A stretch of 64,000 nt of DNA from Gnetum montanum. Lineage: Eukaryota; Streptophyta; Gnetopsida; Gnetales; Gnetaceae. A program made the translations under genes and the position numbers. The stretch spans positions 928,565-992,564 of the forward strand of contig MNCI01017497.1 of assembly GCA_015680685.1 (NCBI GenBank), in the 5' to 3' direction. Below, in pieces: positions 1 through 9,379 of this stretch. Every line of letters begins with the position of its first letter. Within the stretch, counting starts at the first letter, position 1. The notes under the pieces were generated by a model. The model saw nothing but the letters and a program-made list of their open reading frames with translations. It did not search any database and was not told the origin of the DNA.

Positions 1-68
1 TTCGACCGGATCGCGCGTGCATGCTCGTATTCGTATGGTTGAATGTAGGGGTACCTCGCCACTCATCA
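1..68 (+). repeat. 3' end of a family-B LTR, cut by the window start
   Basis: The sequence runs through the typical LTR tail (a GTATGGTTG..TGTAGGGGTACC stretch) and stops at CACTCATCA, the usual end of this family. It abuts integrase coding sequence at base 69, so this LTR (solo, or the right end of a larger element outside the window) was inserted inside an older integrase gene. Confidence 0.6.
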
Positions 69-1140
69 CTCATGAAGGTCCTTGTGGAGGCTGCTATGTA
101 GGGAGATGCATGACCATAAAAATCCTAATGGTAGGATATTATTGGCCTACAATCCTTAGGGATGTCCATTGGTTTGTTCGATCTTATGAGTGCTATTAAA
201 GAGATGATGGGATGACTGCATGTATGAAGGATCCTCAATAGTGGATTCAACCATTAGAGCCCTTTGACATAAGGGGCATAAACTTCATGGGTTCCATCAC
301 ACTCATGTGCAATGAAAAGGCATATATCATCATAGCAGTCAACTACTACACCACATGGGCAAAAGTAGTAGTCTTTACCAACTGTACATCATGTATTGTT
401 GATAGATTTGTACAACAACATGTTGTAAATAGGTTTGGGGTGCCTTGCGCATTGATTTCTGACAATGGAACTCATTTTACAGGTGCCACTTTTAGAAAGT
501 AATGTAATGCTTAGGGGTTAAACATCAATTAACAACACCCTATTACCCCCAAGGCAATAGTCAAGCAAAGGTAACTAACTAGGAGATTACAAAAATCCTA
601 ACAAGGACCACAAGCAACTATAGGAGAGATTAGAGCACAAAACTCAATGATGCCCTTTGGGCCTACCACTCAACATGAAAACTTCCTATTGGCTACTCTC
701 TCTACAAGCTAGTGGATAGAAAACTTCCAACTCTTCCAATTCAATTCAAGCTTTGTACACTCTTAATAGCTTGTGATCTGAATCTTGACTTGAGTCTAAC
801 ACAAAGAGAAATATTAATCAACCTTAATGTGCTAGATGAGAATTTATTAGTGGCCCTATCTTTGAATGAAGTACACAAGACATTCAACAAGAAACATCAT
901 GACGAAAGAATATGGAAAGTAAAACTTCAACTGGGAGATAAGATTATCTATTGGAATTCCACACATGTACCCCAAAAAATGAAGTTGCAAACATTGTGGA
1001 AGGGACCTTATATAATTGATAAAACCTTTTCCTCTGGGGTCATGTTAATCTACAAACCTGAGAGCCCAAATAAAGAGAAGTTGGTCAACATCCAACAAGT
1101 GAAACCTTTCCTAGAACTAAGACAAGCTAGTGCAACTACC
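69..1140 (+). pseudogene. Integrase remnant of Ty3/gypsy element B2 (Athila-like style)
   Basis: Integrase joins retroelement cDNA to host DNA in the nucleus. Decayed reading frames show the zinc-binding region (HEGPCGG near base 75, then GYYWPT), a catalytic core with GINFMGS where the first catalytic Asp has become Asn, then ISDNGTHF near 455-480, then YYPQGNSQAK where the third catalytic Glu is replaced. The C-terminal part (about 700-1130) contains LNLDLS, LDENLLVAL, GDKIIYWN, LWKGPY and a closing QQVKPFLE. Two similar C-terminal pieces lie on the minus strand at 14530-15195 and 61600-61975. The gene is interrupted at base 69 by an LTR end and holds several stops, so it is dead. RT and gag of this copy are outside the window. 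Confidence 0.8.
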
Positions 1141-1190
1141 ACCTTAATGGATGGACAATCATGTTCAATTTTTTGGATCTCTTCCTTCCA

Positions 1191-1208
1191 ACTTAGTCAT
1201 GGGGGAGA
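1191..1208 (+). other. Internal polypurine-tract-like motif after integrase
   Basis: ACTTAGTCATGGGGGAGA lies about 60 bases after the integrase C-terminus. It is nearly the same as the tract that precedes the 3' LTR of this element at 7637-7651. Similar motifs occur at 61575-61590 and 12721-12736 on the minus strand and at 58516-58533 on the plus strand. Confidence 0.55.
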
Positions 1209-2719
1209 TGGCCATCCATGCTAACCAACCATATGGCTTCTTCATTTTTCTACTTTTTTTTTCCATGTTTTTGATTTTATAAGTTATTTATTTTACAAAT
1301 TTTTTATTCTCAAATTTTTCTTTTTCATTTTACACCATTTTTTATTTTGCACCATTGTTAATACATTTGAATCTTTCTTAGATAATTTACACTTTCTTAT
1401 ATATTTTACTTTGTTTGGTTTGAGTGTGAATTTTCATTATTTTTACTAATAAAAGTGCTTTATTACCATAGGCCATAGTGCCACTGTTGCTGTGTAATAA
1501 TGATGGTTTGTGCTTAATGTTGTGATTGTCAATGTCTAGTTTCTATTTTTGAATTATGATGTCTGATGACTATGACATGGTTTATTTTTCATGGAATAGG
1601 TAGTAAATTCACATCATTCACCCATCCAAAAAACTTTATGGTTTTCCTTATTCGGGAAGTTTGAGGTCCCTTTCATTTAAGAAACTTTTAATCAATTGAT
1701 GACCTTGGTAGTTTTTGGAATTGGGAAGGATTCAAACGTTTGTATAGGATGTGAATTTAAGGGGACTCAATACTCTTTGTACTTTTCTACTTGCTTAAGT
1801 GCTTGAGTGTTTTTTCATAGACTTCTTACCTTTCCATTCCAACCACTAATAGGATGTCAAATAAAGTCTTTGCATGGTGTGGTTCCTATCCAAAAGAAAG
1901 AAAAAAAAATAACGAGAAAGAAAAAACATGACAAGATTTCAAAGCACACCCTTAGATAAATAAATGGGCTATAAGCACTGGTTATGAGACAAGAAAGATA
2001 TGTTATCCATGCCTAAAGATCCCCTTTAACTAAGGTCCTCTCTAACTTTCTACTTCTCTTTTCTTCTTTTATAGAATGGTGGTTGTTTTGTGGGAGCACT
2101 CTTATGTCTTGAGGGGATGGATCGGTCTTGGAGTGATGATGCAGAGTCATTGAAAGAGGCTGGTTTTGGTCTGGACTAAGGATGAATCTTCTGAGGTCAT
2201 TTTAAACACAAAATTCACAAGGGGCTTCTTATTATTCAAGATTCCATTCCACCTTCTGCATCATCCATCTATGCTACCACAACTCACTTCACTGCCAGTT
2301 TCTATGTTATGCTTGATGTCTTAGTTTGATGTGTTGGAATTCTTGGATAGATTCTTCTAGGTTGGCCCTTAACTTTTTATGATCATTAAATCAACTATGC
2401 GGCCCATGAACTCCTTATTTGAGGTTATGCAAGGGCAAAAAGGGCATGTGCATGCTATGGGAAGGACCCACTTGCATATCTCTAGGTTTGGATAGTTAAT
2501 TCCCTTACCTTAGACATTGCTACAATCCTATCTTTCACATATTCCGTTATTTATTCTATTATGTGCTCAAAACTTTCATTAAATTCATTCTCCAAAAAAT
2601 TTTCTCAATTTTCTAAATTTTTTGAGGTTCAAAACCCTCTTCTACTATTCTCATTATGTTCATGGCTTTTTAGGCTTCCATTTGATCCCAATTTTACTCA
2701 AAAATTTCTTGTATTTTGG
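1209..2719 (+). other. Non-coding spacer downstream of B2 integrase
   Basis: No open frame can be read. The first 200 bases are T-rich. The block around 1850-2170 (a TAAAGTCTTTGCATGGTG stretch, then CATGCCTAAAGATCCCC) has a recognisable minus-strand counterpart at about 60540-60960, so the spacer belongs to the family's 3' non-coding region rather than to chance DNA. Confidence 0.5.
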
Positions 2720-3168
2720 AATTTTGACTAAGTTAATGGTGGTCAATGGCCACGTTGACTAGGCCTAGTCAATGTAGCCGACCTTATTGATTGGGCCTAA
2801 TTGACTAGGCCTAGTTGACATAAGCCAAAGACTCTATAAATATCATTGAGACTTTGTAATTTCTTGACATTTGCTTCATAACATGAGGGGAGGTTTTGCC
2901 ATTTTTCAGAGCCGAAAACCTTGCAGAGCCCATAACTTACCAACCATTTGTCCAAATCACTTCGTTCTTTGATCCTACAGTTATCGAAGGTAAGCTTTTC
3001 ATCATGGGGGCCACAAACCTTAAGGTTTCCAATGAAATTTTTCAAAAAGTTTTCTAACTTCCCCAAAGGGGATAATGAATAAAATAATATGAAACCATTA
3101 ATTCTTGAGAGTTAGCCCTTCCAACACCTTTCGGAATGACTTATTAACATTTAAATACAAATAAAATA
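2720..3168 (+). promoter_or_regulatory. LTR-like internal promoter before the accessory ORF
   Basis: Bases 2741-2765 (ATGGCCACGTTGACTAGG) resemble the start of the B2 3' LTR at 7667-7685 (ATGGCCACGTCAACTAGG). A TATAAATAT box lies at 2835-2843. Upstream are six TTGAC or GTCAA cores (W-box core, bound by WRKY factors) in under 100 bases, two of them in a perfect 18-bp palindrome at 2755-2772. A splice-donor-like AAGGTAAGC is at 2987-2995. I infer a remnant U3 promoter that could have driven the accessory ORF. No TATA box was seen at the matching place in B1. Confidence 0.45.
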
Positions 3169-6069
3169 ATGATTAAAATTGATTACATTAGCCATAATGA
3201 CAATTTAGCCAAGTGTAATTGTCCCAAGGCGAAAAGGAATTCCAAATTGTTTCATGTTACACAACAATTACTAACCTGTGGTCATGTTGTGATTATAGAT
3301 GATGCTAAGACCAAAATGACAGTAGGAGGGAGGACCATCACAACCAAGAGAGAAACAACACAAGACTAGAAGGGGCCAACAAGAATAGCCCCAAGAATAA
3401 CCAGAAGCAACCCATGCAATAGGATCTCTTTGAGCAGAGCCTAAAGTAGAATCTATTTAATAGATTCCCAAAGAATAAGTTGAAATAAAACAATCATAGT
3501 GTGGGGAAGCACCAAGATCCATACCAAGGTTGGAAATCATATTAACACCAGCCTACATCGACACCATCAGGCCCCTTAAAATCCAATGTTCAATTCCCTA
3601 GGAATTGAACTTTGGACCATTTTTAGAACATGCTCAAGTAGAAGTGAGAACATAATTGCAAATCTCTCCCATATGGCCAATCATCACTTCCAGTGAGGAG
3701 TCGTACATGGAAGAGACATACCTCTTTTGTAACAACAGAAGGGCAAGCTCCACAGTGAAGATTAAGGACATTCAGGTGTCCTACTCAGTTGATGTTATTG
3801 AACAAGTTCTTGGGTTACTTGACACAGGGACATGATTGGCAGAGTTGTAAACACAAGCTAACCTTAAGGCCAAAAAGGACTGGACCAACGGTGTTACAGG
3901 ATTGATCATAAGGAATTTCGTGAACACACTAGCAAAACACATATACTTTAAGATAGCGACCTATCACCTCAATTTGATGATGAGTCCCAACAAGGTGACT
4001 ACCTTTTTTGCTCGAGCATGCATCACTCTAAGTGGGAGATTTCTGGTGAACCTTCCACAATGAATCTATTGAGAGATCAAGAAGCACTTTAAAGAAAATG
4101 AACATGGAAGGAAAACCCTACTTTTTCATGCCTCATCCAAAAAGTTTGCAAAAGGGAAAGGATCATCTACTATGCAAATGACATGATTATGCATGCTCCC
4201 ATTGCATGTGGTTTGAAATAATAAAGGACAAGACACTTGCCATGTCTAAAGAAGGGGAGCAGTAGCCACCTTCTCCACTGCCTACTCAAGAAACAACGCT
4301 AGAGGCCCATATAGCCATTGAATGTTTATGCGAAATCCAAGAGCAACTCTTGCATGAGTAGGAGTAGCATGTAGGAACAAGTGGTGTAGACCTATTTGTA
4401 TATCGACTTGCAATGAGTCACCTTAATGAGGTGGCTTAGACAATTAGTTAGATGGAAAGAGGTGGGTCAATATTCTCTATCCAATGAATGCAGTTGCCTA
4501 CAAGATCGAATCCTAGTGCTTGAGAGATGATGATGTCTCTATCTCAACACCATTTATTCCTAGAAATCTCTAGAAATGTCACCTCCTTCTTAGTGTGCTT
4601 GGATGAGGGCAAGGGGGCAACTATATTGGTGATGTAGCACCATGGATAAGAGACGACTATTAAAGTTGTTGCTGATTGAATTATAGAAGTGCTTAATGTA
4701 CTTGTGGCATTTGTACCAAACGTATCTACACTTTAAGATGTGTAGATGTCCATAGGGATCCTTAGTAGAAGACTGAGTGTAGGCCAGCATGAAGAGTTGT
4801 TAGACCAACTAGTGGGGAGTAGGAAATTGATTCCAAATATCTTTGATTTTCTAGATAACATCAATGTGACCTAGTTGGAGCTGCTGGAAGCAAAGGACAA
4901 GGGCATCATCCTTGTAGGGCAACTTGAAATAGCCCAAGAACAAAACCAATGCTTGCGATGGAAGTTAATAAACTGTATGCTCATTTTGTTGATCTTGCAC
5001 TCCTCAGCCCAACAATAACAAGAGATGAAGCTTTTCAATAGCTTTAAGAATGACTAAAATAGGTTGAGGAGGAAATGGTAATGACCATCTTCAACTAGTC
5101 CATAGTAGAAGTAAAAACCTACTTGGTTCAAATGGACTTGGTCCAAATGCACCAAGAAAATGAATCATTGACCACTAAAAATCATCGCCCATGCAATGTT
5201 GATGCACAAAAAAACCAAATGCAAGAATTCATTCATCAACAGCAAGAGTAGCTCACTAGGGTAAACATAGAGTTAAGGAAATTGGTTGTAGAGAATCAAA
5301 ATCTGTCTATGGAGGAGGTTTGATCCTTACACCAAAAATATGTCATTGAGATTACCACCTAGAAAAATGAGGCTTTGAAATTTGAAAGAGTTAAGAATCA
5401 CTATAGAGACTAGGTTGGCCTACAGAAGAAAGTGAATGAGAAGCATATTTAAATGGTTAAGACAAAAGTAAATGAGGTCCTCTAGTAACTCCAATAAGGA
5501 AGAGAGGTGTGGTAGCCCATCATTGATGGAATAGATGCCTATAACAGAGTAGAGATCCACCTAAAGGAGTTGCAGACTAAAGAAATGATAGAATATATGG
5601 AACTAGCCAATCTTCACTATGCAAACCTAGTGATGCTGACTACCAGACAATTGTGGTCAGAACTTGAGAAGTAAGTGACCAGCTCGTACTTACTATACGA
5701 GGCCAAGTTCAAGCACCATAAGGACACCAAGCAAAAGCTTAAAACAGCAAATGCCAAACTTGAGGTTCTCAGGGCATGATTCATCGATCAATAATCAACT
5801 ACTAAGAACCTAGCTAAGAGAATGAATGATTACTAGGAGTTGCAGAACATAATTAGGATGTTCAATATTGAACACAATTCATTGCCTAGTTCATCAATGC
5901 CAAGGAGTTATTTCCAACAATTTCATATCCTTGGGATGTGCTTATTCCTGCGCACATTGGCGAAGTTATGTGAATGGTGCACAATCCCAAGAGTAAGGAG
6001 GAGAAAATAAAAACATTGCTAGATGCCTTTCACCTCTTGCCAAAAGTTGCAGTAGTAGTAGGACACTAA
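3169..6069 (+). pseudogene. Accessory ORF of element B2, between integrase and 3' LTR
   Basis: A decayed coding region readable in one direction. Around 3590-3900 it aligns with the minus-strand copy at 11842-12102: here SSEESYMEETYLFCNN then VKIKDIQVSYSVDVIEQVL, there CSEEWYLGEVYQFWTN then VKIERISVPYSIEVITKAL. A second block (about 3900-4150, IYFKIATYHLNLM and later EIKKHFKENE) also has counterparts in the other copies. This resembles, in my judgement, the 'putative plant transposon protein' domain of many plant retroelement ORFs. From about 4860 to 5900 the frame is rich in Leu, Lys, Glu and Gln with heptad-like spacing, so a long coiled coil is likely. The position is that of the env-like gene of Athila elements, but no signal peptide or membrane span was seen, so I do not call it env. 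The frame ends at base 6069 where a solo LTR is inserted. Confidence 0.6.
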
Positions 6070-7298
6070 TGATGAGTGGTGAGATACCCCTACACCCAAC
6101 CATACAAATTACAAGCATTCACGCACGATCTGGTTGAATTCCATGGATGGGACTAGTTGTGGCATCTAGATCGTTATGCCTTGATCATAGTTCGATGTCT
6201 TCCCACTTGGACTAGTGGTAGCTTTGTCATGTATGGTTTAGTCTAGAGTGAGGCATGTGATTTTTATTATTTTATATTTTTATTGTGCTACAATTAATAA
6301 TAGGTTGACACTTAATTTGTAATGAATTCAACTAATCTAATTGCTAAGTAATAAGTATCTGATCCGACTTCCTGTGCACATCCTGAACACATGTAATGCT
6401 GCTAGTTTACCAAATGTTAAGCATTACTAGGATTACCAAGAGTCATATGCATGCTCGAAGTGATCATACTTATGTGTTGAATTAATTAACATGCATGAAA
6501 ATGTAAATATTAACTAAGCTCATGAAAAGTAAATTGCATTGAAAGTAAATCTAATCTAAGTCAAAGTGCTGCAATGAATAAGAATCAATCTCGATTTTAT
6601 TACCACTCATGGGATATGTCCAGGTACATTGCTAGTTGAATAAGACTTCATACAATTGACTCAGATCCACTTTGTGGACACTCATTAATTATTCTCTAAG
6701 ATTATAGAATAAAACTGCAAGAATTCGGCTACTCTATTGATAAAACTATGAAAACTACTTGCAAATTGTGTGCCCAAGCACTATATTTATAGGCCAGCCG
6801 AAACCCTCCAATATCGAATATTCGACATTGCGTCCTGGCTCCGACATCAAATACTGGACGTCAGGGCCTTGTTATTGAATCCAAGATATCAAAGCCTTGT
6901 TATTGGAGCCAAGATATCAAAGCCTTGTTATCAAAGCTAGGATATCAAAGCCTTATTATCAGAGCTAGGATATTGGAGCCTTGTTATTGGAGCTAGGATA
7001 TCGAAGCCTTGTTATCAGAGCCAAGATATCGAAGCCTTGTTATCAGAGCTAGGATATCAGATCCTTGTTATCAGAGCTAGGAAATTGGAGCCTTATTATT
7101 AGAGCCAGGATATCGAAGCCTTGTTATCAGAGCCAAGATATTGAAGCCTTGTTATCAAAGCTAGGATATCAGAGCCTTGCTATCAAAGCTAGGATATTTG
7201 AGCCTTGTTATTGGAGCCAAGATATTAGAGCCTTATTATTGGAGCTAGGATATCGAAGCCTTGTTATCAGAGCCTACCAAAAAGTTGAATTTTTATCA
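6070..7298 (-). repeat. Probable solo LTR of family B with an expanded U3
   Basis: Read on the minus strand it starts TGATAAAAATTC at 7298, has a CCTATAAATATAG TATA box (plus-strand complement near 6782-6793) and ends CCACTCATCA at 6070. Flanking 5-mers (ACTAA left, GATAA right) match only 3 of 5, so the target duplication is weak. No polypurine tract precedes its start, which argues for a solo LTR. At 1229 bp it exceeds sister LTRs (825-881 bp), mainly because of the array at 6862-7280. Removing it would join the accessory ORF to its tail at 7299. Confidence 0.55.
6862..7280. repeat. 28-bp tandem array (two 14-bp halves) in an LTR
   Basis: About 15 imperfect copies of a 28-bp unit such as GAGCCAAGATATCA plus AAGCCTTGTTATCA; the two 14-mers resemble each other, so the basic period is 14. 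The sister LTR at 59440-59550 has only a few related steps, so the array expanded in this copy. An 83-codon open frame at 7065-7316 is a by-product of the repeat. Confidence 0.8.
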
Positions 7299-7636
7299 GA
7301 TAACCTAGCCACCTAATGATTCATCAACAACCATTGCCAAATTAGTCACCACACATGCCAAAAGTTGATGAAGGTCCCTCATAACCTCAGGAGCCATCAT
7401 TGCCTAGGATTGTTTGACCCTCTTCACCAACTTCATGCCATCAAAGGAAGTGCCATCCAATTTTGAAGAGTCATGTCATGGTGTTCAATTTTGTGTCATG
7501 AACACCACATTTTTTGTAATGTGTTGGTCTGTACACTCAGGTACTCAATTTTGTCAAGTTAATTTATTAATTTTAGCATCAGTCAATAATCCCATACCTT
7601 CCCAATTTTTTAAAGAACTTAAGGATGAGTTTTCAT
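7299..7636 (+). pseudogene. Tail of the B2 accessory ORF and 3' untranslated region
   Basis: Continues B2 after the solo LTR. The first 120 bases read as a Pro/His/Gln-rich tail with stops; the rest is 3' untranslated. Near the end, CTTAAGGATGAGTTTTC precedes the polypurine tract. A similar GAGGA..AGT box comes before the tract in the copies at 9357-9385 and 59586-59610, and such a box is common before the 3' LTR of plant Athila and Tat elements. Confidence 0.5.
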
Positions 7637-7651
7637 TTAGTCATGGGGGTA
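7637..7651 (+). other. Polypurine tract of element B2
   Basis: TTAGTCATGGGGGTA lies directly before an LTR starting TGATGG. Polypurine tracts prime plus-strand DNA synthesis and always adjoin the 3' LTR. Confidence 0.7.
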
Positions 7652-8476
7652 TGATGGATCATGGATGGCCACGTCAACTAGGCCCCATCGATGCATTGCC
7701 TATAGATATGCACTCACTAGCCACATTTATGGCATCAGTGAATCATAGTGTAGCAAAGCTCTTGCATTTTTTTCATTGGAAAGTTAGAATATTTTCCTGA
7801 GTGACCGCAGCAAGAGTTGTTGAGTGTACGAATCTTTGTTCATGCATTATTGTACCTAAGCACGATAGTGTGTATAGCAATGAGCTTCTTGATAAACCTT
7901 GCAACATTTTGGATGTTTTAGATATTTATTCATGCATTCAATGCTTCTAGTTATTTATTTAATGTTTTCTAATAATTGAGCTAATTAAGCAAGATAAGCT
8001 ATATAAATTAAATACATAAGTACGACCACTTCAAGTGTAACACGTATTCACTTGGTAATCCCAATAGTGTTATTACTTGGTGCATCTAGTAGCATAGTGC
8101 TTGGTAACCCAGCAGTGGATACATGGGTTTAGCATGTGTATGGAAAGTGGGACCAGATGCTTATGTTAGGACCAGTTTGAAACTAGTTAGTTAGTTGATT
8201 TAGATTAGTCATTAAATTATTTTATCTCTCTCTCTCCCCAAGCACCAAAGAACATAAGACATAAAATGATAAAAATCATATGCCCTGATTACACTTAACC
8301 ATATGTTTGTACATCACAAGTGTAATTTGGAAGACAACGAATGACCTTAGGACAAGATTCACTTCATAGGAAGACTAGTGCATTAGAAAGTATAAAGTCC
8401 ATGGAATTCGATTGGATTGCACATGAATGCTTTGTGATTTGTATGTTTGGGTCTAGGGGTACCTTGCCACTCATCA
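7652..8476 (+). repeat. 3' LTR of element B2
   Basis: An 825-bp LTR from TGATGGATCATGG to CTTGCCACTCATCA. A TATAGATA box at 7701-7708 sits only 50 bases into the LTR. It meets the minus-strand B1 LTR at 8477, which lacks its own tail, so B2 probably inserted into that older LTR. Confidence 0.7.
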
Positions 8477-9339
8477 CAAAGTGAGGCATATGATTTTGAT
8501 GTTGTTTTGGCCTTATGCTACTCCTAATGATAATAAAGAAATCAATTATTTAAACTACTTAACAATGAAAAGTAAAGTCTAAACTAGCCTATGGGTAGTG
8601 AGTGTTTGTTCCTAGCTTGCCATACACATCCTAAACCCATGTATTAACTACTGGGATTACCAAGTGCTATGATACTAGGTGAACCAAGTAATAACGCTAT
8701 TGGGATTACTAAGCCAATACGTGTTTACACTCGAAACTAGTCATGCTCATTATGCTAATGCATTAATGTGTATGGAAACGTAAATATTAACTAAGTACAT
8801 GGAATATAAATTGCATTAAAAGTAAATTTAATCTAAGTCAAAGTATTGCAATGAATAAGAATCAATCTTGATCTTATTGCTGTTCATGGAATGTGTCCAG
8901 GTACATTGCCACTCAAATAAGATGCTATACAATTAACTCAGATCTACACTGTGGCCACTCATTGACTATTTTGTAAGACTATGGAATACAACTCCAAGAG
9001 TTCAGCTACTTTATTAATAAAACTTATTCCCAAATTGTGCACCGAAGCACTATATTTATAGGCCAGCACACATCTTATGATATTGAATATCTAACATTGC
9101 ATCTTGGCCCTTAATATTAGCTATTTGATATCAGAGCTAACAAAAATTAACTATTTATTTAAATAGATGCAATGACATGCATTGAGGCATCTACCTTGAC
9201 ATGGTTGCGTCAACGCAGTCAACCGATTCTTCATCAATAGTCATGACCAAGATCCACTACATCATATCTATGATGATGTAAGTAGAGCTATGATATCATA
9301 GATACAATATTGCATCACCTGACTAATATGGTTTTATCA
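8477..9339 (-). repeat. 3' LTR of element B1, lacking its U5 end
   Basis: On the minus strand it starts TGATAAAACC at 9339 and runs to 8477, where the B2 LTR cuts it. The TATA box is TATAAATA (plus-strand complement 9053-9060). About 180-200 bases of tail present in sister LTRs are missing. The 8500-8520 stretch is the uninterrupted version of the site where a SINE candidate sits at 48921-49091. Confidence 0.7.
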
Positions 9340-9356
9340 TACCCCCACGACTAACT
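9340..9356 (-). other. Polypurine tract of element B1
   Basis: The minus strand reads AGTTAGTCGTGGGGGTA directly before the LTR start. Just upstream is TTGAGGACAAGTCTTC, the box common before this tract in plant Ty3/gypsy elements. Confidence 0.7.
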
Positions 9357-9379
9357 GAAGACTTGTCCTCAAGTTAAAA

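Noticed and set aside
3169-6069. Accessory ORF as an envelope protein
   Set aside because: Position fits, but no signal peptide, membrane segment or furin-like site was visible; the long coiled-coil part alone is not evidence.
6862-7316. Evenly spaced repeats that might suggest a CRISPR array
   Set aside because: Units are contiguous and degenerate with no unique spacers, and the DNA is clearly plant nuclear.
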